A DNA stretch of 64,000 bases from MAG-120531 sp963934855 (GCA_963934855.1 CAWWAC010000007.1:10925-74924), one strand, 5' to 3'. Positions 43,726 through 52,201 are shown, counted from the first letter of the stretch. Translations and numbers: made by a program. The notes: a model not told the origin generated them from the letters alone.

Positions 43726-44288
43726 TTTTTAGCAAGTAAGGCATCTATTTGAGCTACAGCTGTAGCCAATCTTGTTTTTTTATCGCCCTTCAAAAGTACG
43801 TAAGGACGGTGGTATTTATCTAATGTGTCTTTAAAATACGCAAACATTTCTTCGCGAGCTGTAGGTTTATCTCTCAGGTCGTCTGCCTCCCATGGCACGT
43901 CTATATAGGTAAGAAAATATAAATCATAGGTATTTTCTAAGGCGTATTTTTCTAGCACAGGATCACAATAACCTATATAATAAGCTTCTGAATAGACTTT
44001 AGTTTCTAACAAATCTGTATCACAAATAAGTAAATCTGTCGCCTTTTTGGACAGTCTATTTTCTAAGGCCATTTGGCCAGCTGCAATAGGGAGTAAATCT
44101 TTGGGCTCACAAGTCTTGCGCTCTTCATTCCACTTTTCCTGCAAATATTCCCTTGCAAATTCTGGAGTCCAAACTGTATTATAGTGTCTAGCCAACTGCT
44201 CTGAAAGAGTGGTTTTACCAGTAGATTCAGGACCAAAAAGGACTACTTTTATGAGCTTAGAGGGTTGTTGCTTAAATTGTTCTTCCAT
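43722..44288 (-). CDS. NadR-type P-loop kinase (nicotinamide riboside or thiamine kinase)
   Basis: 188 residues. The P-loop GPESTGKTTLSEQLA and the following WTPEFAREYLQ match the ribosylnicotinamide-kinase domain of NadR, here without the NMN adenylyltransferase or regulatory domains. LLICDTDLLETKVYSE and DVPWEADDLRD carry the acidic catalytic residues. By homology it phosphorylates nicotinamide riboside; by context (PnuC-like transporter, TPP-regulated TBDR) it might phosphorylate thiamine. The gene overlaps pnuC by 40 bases and DUF4301 by 4, so the three are one unit. Confidence 0.75.
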   Translation of the reverse strand: MEEQFKQQPSKLIKVVLFGPESTGKTTLSEQLARHYNTVWTPEFAREYLQEKWNEERKTCEPKDLLPIAAGQMALENRLSKKATDLLICDTDLLETKVYSEAYYIGYCDPVLEKYALENTYDLYFLTYIDVPWEADDLRDKPTAREEMFAYFKDTLDKYHRPYVLLKGDKKTRLATAVAQIDALLAKK

Positions 44289-44881
44289 GATTGGTAGCCA
44301 AGTACGGCAATAATAGTAAATAGTATGTATTGAAAGGCGGTAAAGGTAAGGCCTTTATACCAATAAAGAGGTATGCTAATGAGGTTCCCTATGATCCAAA
44401 AATGCCAGTGTTCCCATTTCTTCCTAGCCATAAGCCACATAGCTACAAAAAACACAGCCGTGGTAAAAGTGTCTACATAAGCAGTCCAAACATTAAATTT
44501 GTCAAAATAGCAGTACACTGCAATCACAAAAAGTATAGCCCCCACAAATAAGAAGGAGGCATACCCCCATTCTAAAGCAGAAGTCCTTGAAATAGGCCGC
44601 TCAACACCTCCTTTTTTTCTGTGCCACACCCACCATCCATAAACACTCATAAGGGTGTAATAGCCATTGATGAGCATGTCTCCCAAAAGCCCATAAACCC
44701 AAAGGATGTAGACAAAGATTCCGGTACTTATAAGTCCAGTAGGAAATACCCAAATGTGCTCTTTCTTTGCATACCAAACAGAGAGGACTCCTAGTGCCAC
44801 TGCTATCATTTCAAATCCCACCAACAATGGTTCCATCCCTTTATAGGCGCCAAACATAAAATTTATAAAGCCGTCCATCAC
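44249..44881 (-). CDS. pnuC: PnuC-family vitamin transporter (PnuC or PnuT)
   Basis: 210 residues with about seven membrane helices and the Trp-rich segments of PnuC proteins (GYYTLMSVYGWWVWHRKK and NVWTAYVDTFTTAVFFVAMWLM, FWIIGNLISIPLYWYKG). PnuC proteins let a vitamin equilibrate across the inner membrane and rely on a kinase to trap it; the kinase gene follows with an overlap. PnuC takes nicotinamide riboside, PnuT thiamine. The nearby TPP-riboswitch TBDR favours thiamine, but the NadR-like kinase favours nicotinamide riboside. Confidence 0.88.
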   Translation of the reverse strand: MMDGFINFMFGAYKGMEPLLVGFEMIAVALGVLSVWYAKKEHIWVFPTGLISTGIFVYILWVYGLLGDMLINGYYTLMSVYGWWVWHRKKGGVERPISRTSALEWGYASFLFVGAILFVIAVYCYFDKFNVWTAYVDTFTTAVFFVAMWLMARKKWEHWHFWIIGNLISIPLYWYKGLTFTAFQYILFTIIAVLGYQSWKNNLSNNPLSS

Positions 44882-44890
44882 CCCTTCATT

Positions 44891-45589
44891 TTAATATATA
44901 TTATTTTGTTCCAAAGCCTTTTTATAGCTTTCTGCTGCCTGGCCCATTTTGGCCAATGTTCCTTCTAAATACACCCCCCAAACACCTCCGTATTCCAAAG
45001 CCTTAAAAGGCTGCAATTCAAAATAATTATAGGAGGCATTTGGCTTGGCACTTATTTCAGAGGAAATACGTCCGTGAAAAGCATCGGCCGTAGGCCAAAC
45101 AGCAATGTCCTTTAAAAAACTAAGCCCAGCGCGGCCAGCCATTTTATAAATACTCTCCTTACAAGCCCAAATGTGGGTCAGCAGTTTAATATCTTGCGCA
45201 CCCTGGGGGCTATAAGACGTAAACTTGTGGGCAATTCTAAGGATTTTCTCCCGCTTCATCTCCACATCTATACCCACCGGTATATTTTTATGAACTATCA
45301 AGGCCGTGAGCGTAAAAGAATGTGAAATGGATATAAAAGTGCCGTCTTTTAAGTGGGGTTTTCCAAAGGGGTCATAATAGAGGTCAACGTCTTGAATACC
45401 CGCCAAAGCCATTAGATGGCGCACGCTTAAAAAGGCACGCCTGTGCAATTCAGATTTCATACCCAAAAGTCGGTCTTTGCTGTGAGGACTCAAAAGTATT
45501 CCTACAGCCAAAAAGGCCTCTGTCTCTGAAACCTCCCAAAGGTAAACGCAGCCGTTGTTGTCTATTGGAATTGTCTTTAGGAGCGGCAT
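44891..45589 (-). CDS. 4'-phosphopantetheinyl transferase (Sfp/AcpT type)
   Basis: 232 residues with the Sfp motifs PVGIDVEMKRE (magnesium-binding Asp and Glu) and WACKESIYKMAG. It transfers phosphopantetheine from CoA to a serine of acyl-carrier proteins. SISHSFTLTALIV is the third conserved block. It lies 9 bases upstream of pnuC and is divergent from ahcY. The carrier protein served is not in the window; type II fatty acid ACP or a flexirubin/polyene pathway are candidates. Confidence 0.88.
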   Translation of the reverse strand: MPLLKTIPIDNNGCVYLWEVSETEAFLAVGILLSPHSKDRLLGMKSELHRRAFLSVRHLMALAGIQDVDLYYDPFGKPHLKDGTFISISHSFTLTALIVHKNIPVGIDVEMKREKILRIAHKFTSYSPQGAQDIKLLTHIWACKESIYKMAGRAGLSFLKDIAVWPTADAFHGRISSEISAKPNASYNYFELQPFKALEYGGVWGVYLEGTLAKMGQAAESYKKALEQNNIY

Positions 45590-45608
45590 ATGTTTCTAAG
45601 CTATGTTG

Positions 45609-45616
45609 TATCTTTG
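45609..45616 (+). promoter_or_regulatory. -7 promoter element of ahcY
   Basis: TATCTTTG, an exact TAnnTTTG match 47 bases before the ahcY start. Confidence 0.65.
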
Positions 45617-45662
45617 CTTCTTATTAATAATAATAATACGAAAGTAAAAATAAAAAAAGACT

Positions 45663-46979
45663 ATGAGCGCAAATCCCCTACCCTATGTACCTTACAAGGT
45701 AAAAGATATTGGATTGGCCAATTGGGGCCGTAAAGAAATCACATTAGCAGAGGCAGAAATGCCCGGTTTAATGTCACTTAGAGAAGAATACGGAACTTCT
45801 CAGCCCTTAAAAGGGTCTAGAATTGCTGGTTGCTTACACATGACCATCCAAACAGCCGTGCTTATAGAAACGCTTGTGGCCCTAGGTGCAGAAGTGACCT
45901 GGAGCTCCTGTAATATTTTTTCTACTCAAGACCACGCCGCTGCCGCTATTGCTGCTGCGGGCGTTCAGGTATACGCATGGAAGGGCATGAATGAACAAGA
46001 ATTTGAGTGGTGTATAGAGCAGACCCTTTTCTTTGGAGAAGCGCGCAGCCCACTTAATATGATTTTAGATGACGGGGGAGACTTGACCAATATGGTATTG
46101 GACCAATACCCTGCCTTGGCAGATGCCATAAAAGGACTTTCAGAAGAAACTACTACTGGCGTACACAGACTATATGAAAGAGTAAAAAATGGGACCCTGC
46201 CTATGCCAGCCATTAACGTAAATGACTCTGTAACCAAGTCTAAATTTGATAATAAATACGGCTGTAGAGAATCTGCAGTTGACGCTATTAGACGAGCCAC
46301 AGATACCATGTTAGCTGGAAAAAGAGTGGTAGTTGCTGGTTACGGTGATGTGGGAAAAGGAACCGCTGCCTCTTTTAAAGGTGCTGGATCTATTATAACG
46401 GTTACTGAAATTGATCCTATTTGTGCCTTACAAGCAGCTATGGACGGTTTTGAGGTAAAAAGAATGGCACAGGTTATTGGAAACGCAGACATTGTTATTA
46501 CCACTACAGGAAATAAAGGTATTATTAGAGCAGAACACTTTGAGGCTTTAAAAGACAAGGCTATTGTATGTAATATTGGTCATTTTGACAATGAAATAGA
46601 CATGGCTTGGTTAAATAAAACACATGGGCATACCAAGGAGGAAATTAAGCCTCAGGTAGATATGTACACTATAGCTGGCAAGAACATCCTTGTTTTAGCA
46701 GAGGGTAGATTAGTAAACTTAGGTTGTGCCACTGGCCACCCAAGTTTTGTAATGAGCAACTCCTTTACCAACCAAACCTTAGCACAGATAGAGCTTTGGA
46801 CCAAGAGTGAGCAATACGGAAATGATGTTTATATGCTTCCAAAGCACTTAGATGAGAAAGTAGCCGCCTTACACTTAGCCCGTTTAGGTGTAGAGTTAGA
46901 AACCCTAAACCAAGAACAGGCAGACTATATTGGGGTGACAGTTAAAGGTCCTTTCAAACCAGAGTACTACAGGTACTAA
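45663..46979 (+). CDS. ahcY: Adenosylhomocysteinase
   Basis: 438 residues, normal length. It splits S-adenosylhomocysteine into homocysteine and adenosine, removing the inhibitor left by methylations. The NAD site GYGDVGKGTAASF, the substrate motif ILDDGGDLTNMV, catalytic NVNDSVTKSKFDN and the C-terminal FKPEYYRY, which closes the partner's NAD site in the tetramer, are all present. The gene has its own promoter and terminator. Confidence 0.97.
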   Translation: MSANPLPYVPYKVKDIGLANWGRKEITLAEAEMPGLMSLREEYGTSQPLKGSRIAGCLHMTIQTAVLIETLVALGAEVTWSSCNIFSTQDHAAAAIAAAGVQVYAWKGMNEQEFEWCIEQTLFFGEARSPLNMILDDGGDLTNMVLDQYPALADAIKGLSEETTTGVHRLYERVKNGTLPMPAINVNDSVTKSKFDNKYGCRESAVDAIRRATDTMLAGKRVVVAGYGDVGKGTAASFKGAGSIITVTEIDPICALQAAMDGFEVKRMAQVIGNADIVITTTGNKGIIRAEHFEALKDKAIVCNIGHFDNEIDMAWLNKTHGHTKEEIKPQVDMYTIAGKNILVLAEGRLVNLGCATGHPSFVMSNSFTNQTLAQIELWTKSEQYGNDVYMLPKHLDEKVAALHLARLGVELETLNQEQADYIGVTVKGPFKPEYYRY

Positions 46980-46988
46980 ACTATTTAT

Positions 46989-47006
46989 TTGGCCTCTGGC
47001 CGATGC
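46989..47006 (+). repeat. Intergenic copy of the TTGGCC-N3-GGCCGATGC repeat
   Basis: The 9-mer GGCCGATGC occurs at 8964, 27464, 31103 and 46998 on the plus strand and as its complement at 7437 and 45081. The 31103, 46998, 8964 and 45081 copies are part of a longer TTGGCC-N3-GGCCGATGC unit. This copy is the only one outside a gene, between the ahcY stop and its terminator, so protein coding does not explain it. Confidence 0.5.
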
Positions 47007-47008
47007 TA

Positions 47009-47050
47009 AAATCCCCGCTTAAAAAATAAGTGGGGATTTGTGTTTTTAAT
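47009..47050 (+). terminator. Terminator after ahcY
   Basis: AAATCCCC/GGGGATTT with an inner CTT/AAG pair forms a long stem, followed by a T-rich stretch. It begins 30 bases after the ahcY stop. Confidence 0.75.
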
Positions 47051-47131
47051 AGTTCAAGATAATTAGAATCCTCCCTTAAGCTTTTAGAATATCTAGAAGA
47101 GGCAAATACTTGGTTAAAATTATAATAAAAT

Positions 47132-47168
47132 AAAACCGCTTGGTCTTCAATGAAGACCAAGCGGTTTT
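47132..47168. terminator. Strong bidirectional terminator after rpmA
   Basis: A near-perfect 18-bp inverted repeat (AAAACCGCTTGGTCTTCA and its complement) with T runs on both strands. It ends the rplU-rpmA transcript on the minus strand. Confidence 0.85.
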
Positions 47169-47190
47169 TATTTTAAAACGGTTTTGTTAC

Positions 47191-47451
47191 TTAAGCCTGG
47201 AAAGGCTCAATAGATACAAATGATTTTCCGTCAACTTTCTTAGTGAATTTCACCAATCCGTCTACTCTTGCGTGTAGTGTATGATCTTTACCTGCATATA
47301 CATTTTCACCTGGATTGTGTCTAGTGCCACGTTGTCTTACCAAGATATTCCCTGCAATAGCAGCTTGGCCTCCAAAAATCTTAACCCCTAAGCGTTTTGA
47401 CTCTGATTCTCTACCGTTTTTAGAACTACCTACACCTTTTTTATGTGCCAT
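47191..47451 (-). CDS. rpmA: Ribosomal protein bL27
   Basis: 86 residues. MAHKKGVGSSKNGRESESKR is the flexible N-terminus that reaches the peptidyl-transferase centre; no Firmicutes-type cleaved leader is present. GTRHNPGENVYAGKDHTLHA is the family signature. It lies 26 bases downstream of rplU in the conserved L21-L27 pair. Confidence 0.97.
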   Translation of the reverse strand: MAHKKGVGSSKNGRESESKRLGVKIFGGQAAIAGNILVRQRGTRHNPGENVYAGKDHTLHARVDGLVKFTKKVDGKSFVSIEPFQA

Positions 47452-47477
47452 GATCTATATTTTTTAAGGTTTATTAT

Positions 47478-48020
47478 TTAGCTTAAAGCAGCAATTAAAT
47501 CTGCTTTCTTCATGCTTGTGGCCCCTTCAATTCCTTTAGCTTTTGCTAAATCTTTTAGCTCTGCAACCGTTTTAGAAGATAAGTCTTTAGAGGCTTTTGG
47601 AGTGGCTTTCTTAGTAGCTGAAACGGGCTTAGGTGCAGCCTTTTTTTCTACTGGCTCAACAGAAGCAACAGGTTTAGCAGCCGTGTTTTTTACTAAAGGC
47701 TTAGCGCCAGAAACAACAATATTCTCTATCACAATTTCTGAAAGGTACTGTCTGTGTCCATTCTTAACACGGTATCCTTTTCTTCTCTTCTTTTTGAAGA
47801 TAATTACTTTGTCACCTTTAAGGTGCTTAATCACTTTGGCCTCTACTGCGGCTCCTTTTATAGCTGGGGCGCCAATGGTAATGTCTTTTCCATTTTCTAG
47901 AAGCAATACGTTAGAGAACTGAACGCTCTCTCCCTCTGCTTCTGGTAAACGGTGAACAAAAACCTTTTGGTCTTTTGCAACCTTAAATTGCTGCCCTGCT
48001 ATCTCTACAATTGCGTACAT
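47478..48020 (-). CDS. rplU: Ribosomal protein bL21 with C-terminal extension
   Basis: 180 residues against about 103 in most bacteria. Residues 1-103 are bL21 (MYAIVEIAGQQFKVAKDQK, KKKRRKGYRVKNGHRQ). An Ala/Lys/Pro-rich linker follows, then a C-terminal helical module (LSSKTVAELKDLAKAKGI, MKKADLIAALS) that resembles the Rho N-terminal/SAP-type fold used for nucleic-acid binding. Extensions of L21 are known in flavobacteria. Its promoter, at 48069-48076, diverges from that of the M16 operon. Confidence 0.94.
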   Translation of the reverse strand: MYAIVEIAGQQFKVAKDQKVFVHRLPEAEGESVQFSNVLLLENGKDITIGAPAIKGAAVEAKVIKHLKGDKVIIFKKKRRKGYRVKNGHRQYLSEIVIENIVVSGAKPLVKNTAAKPVASVEPVEKKAAPKPVSATKKATPKASKDLSSKTVAELKDLAKAKGIEGATSMKKADLIAALS

Positions 48021-48068
48021 AGCTATTATTTAATGTTTATTAATGCCTAAAATAACTTTAGGCGGCTG

Positions 48069-48076
48069 CAAATATA
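48069..48076 (-). promoter_or_regulatory. -7 promoter element of rplU-rpmA
   Basis: TATATTTG on the minus strand, an exact TAnnTTTG match 49 bases before the rplU start. Confidence 0.65.
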
Positions 48077-48125
48077 CGTTTTATTAATAAATACACAACA
48101 GCAATTATTTAAAAGTGTGAAGCCT

Positions 48126-48133
48126 TATATTTG
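48126..48133 (+). promoter_or_regulatory. -7 promoter element of the M16 protease operon
   Basis: TATATTTG, an exact TAnnTTTG match 54 bases before the start at 48187. Confidence 0.6.
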
Positions 48134-48186
48134 TGTAACAATTGGGTAAAAATGTATACCAATAGTCACATATTAAAAAAATAACT

Positions 48187-49512
48187 ATGATAAAAAATCT
48201 TTTTTTAGGGCTTTGCATCGGATTGCTTGCCTTCACAACAAAGGCTCAAGAGGTTGAGTATCAAGAGTACAAGCTAGACAATGGGCTGCATGTCATTCTA
48301 CACCAAGACAATGGAGCTCCTGTGGTAACCACTTCTGTCATGTACCACGTAGGTGGCAAAGACAGATCTGAGGGCCGTACAGGCTTTGCGCATTTCTTTG
48401 AACATCTATTGTTTGAAGGAACTAAAAACATTGACAGAGGTCAATGGTTTGACATTGTGTCTTCTAAAGGAGGTAAAAACAACGCCAACACCTCACAAGA
48501 TAGAACCTATTATTATGAAGTTTTTCCATCTAATAACTTAGAATTGGGACTTTGGTTAGAGTCTGAGCGCATGCTTCACCCTGTTATTGACCAAATTGGA
48601 GTAGATACTCAAAATGAGGTGGTAAAAGAGGAAAAAAGACTGCGAGTAGATAACTCTCCCTACGGTAATTTACTAAATGTAGTAGGGGAAAACCTATTTA
48701 AAGCACATCCTTATAAAGACCCAAATATTGGGTATATGGCAGACTTAGACGCTGCAACCCTAGAAGAGTTTATTGATTATAAAAACACCTACTACAGCCC
48801 AAACAACGCAGTATTAGTAGTGGCTGGAGATATAGATATAGATAAAACCAAAAAAATGATCCAAGATTATTTTGGTCCTATCCCAACAGGAAATAAGGTA
48901 GAGCGCAATTATCCTAAAGAAACGCCTATTACAGAAGAAGTAAGAACTAAAACTTTTGACAACAACATTCAAATTCCTGCTGCTGTTGTGGCTTATAGAA
49001 CGCCAGGTTTTGCAACAAGAGAGGCGCATGTATTTGACATGATTTCTTCCTACCTAAGCGATGGTAAAAGCTCTAAGCTTTACAAAAAAATGGTAGATGA
49101 TCAAAAACAAGCCTTACAAGTAGGTGCTTTTAATGTAGGACAAGAAGACTACGGCATGTATTTAGTTTTTGGATTGCCTATTGGAGAGGTTAGCTTGGAA
49201 ACACTTGTAAGCGAAATGGAAGAAGAAATAGCCGCTGTAAGAGAGACGCTCATTTCTGAAAGTGATTATCAGAAGCTTCAGAATAAATTTGAAAACCAGT
49301 TTGTAAATTCTAATTCAAGTGTAGAAGGAATAGCTGGCTCACTTGCTACCTACCATATGCTTTACGGCGACACTTCATTGATCAACAAAGAAATTGAAGT
49401 CTACAGGTCAATTACTAGAGAAGAAATTAAAAAAGTAGCTGCAGCGTTCTTAAACCCTAGCCAACGTGTGGTGATAGATTATTTACCTACTCCTAAAGAA
49501 GAAACTAAATAG
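48187..49512 (+). CDS. M16-family zinc metalloprotease, catalytic subunit
   Basis: 441 residues with a signal peptide (MIKNLFLGLCIGLLAFTTKAQ), so periplasmic. The inverted zinc motif HFFEH is in FAHFFEHLLFEGT, with the downstream glutamate in NEVVKEEKR. It is the catalytic partner of an M16 heterodimer; the second gene follows after 2 bases and lacks the zinc site. Such pairs degrade peptides in a closed chamber. Confidence 0.92.
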   Translation: MIKNLFLGLCIGLLAFTTKAQEVEYQEYKLDNGLHVILHQDNGAPVVTTSVMYHVGGKDRSEGRTGFAHFFEHLLFEGTKNIDRGQWFDIVSSKGGKNNANTSQDRTYYYEVFPSNNLELGLWLESERMLHPVIDQIGVDTQNEVVKEEKRLRVDNSPYGNLLNVVGENLFKAHPYKDPNIGYMADLDAATLEEFIDYKNTYYSPNNAVLVVAGDIDIDKTKKMIQDYFGPIPTGNKVERNYPKETPITEEVRTKTFDNNIQIPAAVVAYRTPGFATREAHVFDMISSYLSDGKSSKLYKKMVDDQKQALQVGAFNVGQEDYGMYLVFGLPIGEVSLETLVSEMEEEIAAVRETLISESDYQKLQNKFENQFVNSNSSVEGIAGSLATYHMLYGDTSLINKEIEVYRSITREEIKKVAAAFLNPSQRVVIDYLPTPKEETK

Positions 49513-49514
49513 TT

Positions 49515-51584
49515 ATGAAAAAAATGATACTCAGTTTCGTGATTGCGCTTACCGCTGTAAGCCTACACGCACAAATAGATAGAACTACCATACCAACAGC
49601 AGGTCCTGCTCCTACAATTAATTTAGAAGAGCCTATTCGCTTTGAGCTAAAAAATGGCCTGACCGTCATGGTAGTAGAAAACCACAAATTACCAAGAGTT
49701 TCTATTCAATTAAGTATAGACAACCCCCCTAGTTTTGAAGGAGAAAAAGCTGGTGTTTCTAGCTTGGCTGCTGGACTTATGGGTAACGGTTCTAACAGTA
49801 TTTCAAAAGATGATTTTAATGAAGAGGTAGATTTTTTAGGGGCCAACATTAACTTTGGAGCCTCTTCTGCTTTTGCAAGTTCACTTTCAAAATACTTTCC
49901 TAGAATTCTGGAATTAATGGCAGACGCTGCTATCAATCCTAATTTTACAGAAGAAGAGTTTAAGAAAGAGAAAGACAAGCTACTTACAGGCTTAAAGTCA
50001 CAAGAAAAAGACGTTTCTGCCATGGCTAATAGAGTACAAGCTGCTATTGCATATGGGAAAAACCATCCTAATGGAGAGTTTGCTACAGAAGAAACTGTGA
50101 GCAAAGTAGTCCTAGCCGATGCTAAAGCATATTACGCCACTTACTTTAACCCAAACCAGGCTTATTTAGTCATTATTGGAGATGTAGACACTAAAGAAGT
50201 TAAGAAATTAGTCAAAAAATACTTTTCCTCTTGGAAAAAAGGAGATCCTATTGTAAGCAATTGGAGCAACCCTAGCCCTTCTTTAGGAGCCAGCATTAAT
50301 TTTATTGACATGCCCAATGCGGTTCAGTCAGAGGTAAGTGTTCAAAACATTGTAAGCTTACAAATGAAAGACACTGACTACTTACCAACCCTAATGGCGA
50401 ATAGAATTTTAGGTGGCGGAGGATCTGCTAGGTTATTTCAAAATCTGAGAGAAGACAAAGCTTACACCTACGGGTCTTATTCTAGTATTGGAAATAGTAA
50501 ATACACCCCCTCTAGATTTAGTGCATATGCAAGTGTTAGAAATGCAGTCACAGATTCTGCCGCTGTACAAATATTAGAAGAAGTACAGAAAATGATTTCA
50601 GAGCCAGTGACTCAAAAAGAGTTAGATGCAGCAAAGGCTACCTATGTAGGAAGCTTTGTTATGGCTTTGGAGAATCCTAGCACCATTGCTGGCTATGCCC
50701 TTAATATTGAAACAGAAGGGCTATCTAAAGATTTCTACAAAACATATCTAGAGAAAATTAACGCTATTACAGTAGCTGATGTTCAGGCGGCCGCTTCAAA
50801 ATATTTCACTTTAGAAAACACCCAGCTAGTGGTGACTGGAAAAGGCCAAGATGTTTTGGAAAATCTAGAAAAAATGTCTTTCCTAGGTAAAAGCTTGCCA
50901 GTAAAGTATTTTAACACCTATGCAGATTCTGTTGACAAGCCCCAATATAAAATGCCGGTTCCTGCGGGAGTGACAGCACAAAGTGTTGTAGCCGGTTATA
51001 TCAAAGCTGTTGGCGGCAGAAAAGCCCTTGAAAAAGTAAAAACAGTAGCCGTTTTTGCCTCTGGAGAAGTACAGGGTATAAAATTGAATTTTAAGCTTGT
51101 TAAAACAGCTAAAAACCAATTTATGCAAGACCTTTCTATGATGGGTAATTCCATGAGCAAGCAAGTATTTAACGGAGAAAGTGGTTATGTAATGGCGCAA
51201 GGACAAAAAATGGACCTAGATGCCAAACAAGCTGCTACAATTAAAGATGAGGCCCAGCCTTTTTATGAACTTAACTTAGCTACCAACGACATTTCTTTAG
51301 AAGGTATTGAAAAGGTAGATGGTGAAAATGTCTACAAAGTAAAGGTGGCTGCTAATAAGACCGCTTATTACAGTGTAGTTTCAGGACAAAAAGTTCAGGA
51401 AGTAACTGTGGTAGAAATGATGGGACAGAGCATGGAAAGTGTTGTGAAATACGGAGATTACAAAGAAGCTTCTGGTATTTTATTTCCATTCTATATAGGT
51501 CAAATGATGGGGCCACAGCTTATTGAATTTAAAGTAGATAAGGTAGAGGTGAACTCAGGAATAACTGATAAAGATTTTAACTAA
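49515..51584 (+). CDS. M16-family partner subunit with extra C-terminal domain
   Basis: 689 residues, signal peptide (MKKMILSFVIALTAVSLHAQ). Residues about 30-455 form the two M16 lobes. The position of HxxEH is replaced (GVSSLAAGLMGNGSNSI), so no zinc; the substrate-binding R/Y pair is kept in LREDKAYTYG. Residues about 480-689 add a domain resembling LolA-like lipoprotein carriers (VKTVAVFASGEVQGIKLNFK, MSKQVFNGESGYVMAQGQK). It supplies substrate binding for the upstream catalytic subunit. Confidence 0.9.
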   Translation: MKKMILSFVIALTAVSLHAQIDRTTIPTAGPAPTINLEEPIRFELKNGLTVMVVENHKLPRVSIQLSIDNPPSFEGEKAGVSSLAAGLMGNGSNSISKDDFNEEVDFLGANINFGASSAFASSLSKYFPRILELMADAAINPNFTEEEFKKEKDKLLTGLKSQEKDVSAMANRVQAAIAYGKNHPNGEFATEETVSKVVLADAKAYYATYFNPNQAYLVIIGDVDTKEVKKLVKKYFSSWKKGDPIVSNWSNPSPSLGASINFIDMPNAVQSEVSVQNIVSLQMKDTDYLPTLMANRILGGGGSARLFQNLREDKAYTYGSYSSIGNSKYTPSRFSAYASVRNAVTDSAAVQILEEVQKMISEPVTQKELDAAKATYVGSFVMALENPSTIAGYALNIETEGLSKDFYKTYLEKINAITVADVQAAASKYFTLENTQLVVTGKGQDVLENLEKMSFLGKSLPVKYFNTYADSVDKPQYKMPVPAGVTAQSVVAGYIKAVGGRKALEKVKTVAVFASGEVQGIKLNFKLVKTAKNQFMQDLSMMGNSMSKQVFNGESGYVMAQGQKMDLDAKQAATIKDEAQPFYELNLATNDISLEGIEKVDGENVYKVKVAANKTAYYSVVSGQKVQEVTVVEMMGQSMESVVKYGDYKEASGILFPFYIGQMMGPQLIEFKVDKVEVNSGITDKDFN

Positions 51585-51602
51585 TCACATATTTATAGAG
51601 TT

Positions 51603-51635
51603 AAAAACAGCGCCTCTTGGGCGCTGTTTTTTTTT
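51603..51635 (+). terminator. Terminator of the M16 operon
   Basis: ACAGCGCC/GGCGCTGT stem (loop TCTTG) with flanking A run and nine T residues. Its T run ends on the first base of the next promoter box. Confidence 0.92.
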
Positions 51636-51642
51636 ACCTTTG
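51635..51642 (+). promoter_or_regulatory. -7 promoter element merged with the preceding terminator
   Basis: TACCTTTG is an exact TAnnTTTG match 23 bases before the start at 51665 and directly continues the T run of the terminator. Confidence 0.6.
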
Positions 51643-51664
51643 TATTTCATCTATACCTTTAGAT

Positions 51665-52177
51665 ATGAAAAAAATTCCCCTACTTTTAAAGCGTGTTACT
51701 TTTACCTTAGTGACTGTTTTTATCTTCACCTTAAGTGCATGTAAAACGGAACCAAAAACTCCTAAAAAAACACAAATGCAAGAAGTCATGGACGTACACG
51801 ACGCAGTAATGCCCAAGATGGGAAGCATAGGACGTCTTGTTAAAGAATTGGGAATAAAAAGAGACAGTCTAAAGATGATTAAAGTCCAATTAGAAGGATC
51901 TCATGAGACAGAATTAGTTTTAATGACCCAAGGCATAGACAGTTTACAAAACGCTTATAAGCAGATGATGGACTGGATGAAAGATTTTGGAAGCCAGTTT
52001 ACGGCAGAAGAAATTTTAAAAGGCAAAGCTCTCACTAAAGATAAAAAAGCTGCTTTATTCCTAGAGGCAAAAAAAGTAGGGGCCATGGAAGCTTCTGTAA
52101 ACGGAAGTATTCTAAATGCAGAAGAACTTTTGAGCAGTATTAAAAAACCTAACCAGCTGCATAACGGCCAAGAATAA
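51665..52177 (+). CDS. Helical lipoprotein of unknown function
   Basis: 170 residues from ATG 51665; lipoprotein signal ending in LSAC (modified Cys near 25), then a mostly helical, charged protein (QMQEVMDVHDAVMPKMGSIG, KRDSLKMIKVQLEGSHETEL, SLQNAYKQMMDWMKDFGSQF). Flavobacterial homologues are often mislabelled as viral A-type inclusion protein. Probable coiled coil; no enzyme motif. Tail-to-tail with gldD, 24 bases apart. Confidence 0.7.
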   Translation: MKKIPLLLKRVTFTLVTVFIFTLSACKTEPKTPKKTQMQEVMDVHDAVMPKMGSIGRLVKELGIKRDSLKMIKVQLEGSHETELVLMTQGIDSLQNAYKQMMDWMKDFGSQFTAEEILKGKALTKDKKAALFLEAKKVGAMEASVNGSILNAEELLSSIKKPNQLHNGQE

Positions 52178-52201
52178 GTATGGTTGTGAGTGACCTTCAA
52201 A

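Noticed and set aside
49515..51584. Second M16 gene as a pseudogene because HxxEH is missing
   Set aside because: Frame is intact, R/Y substrate motif is kept, and inactive partners are normal in M16 heterodimers.
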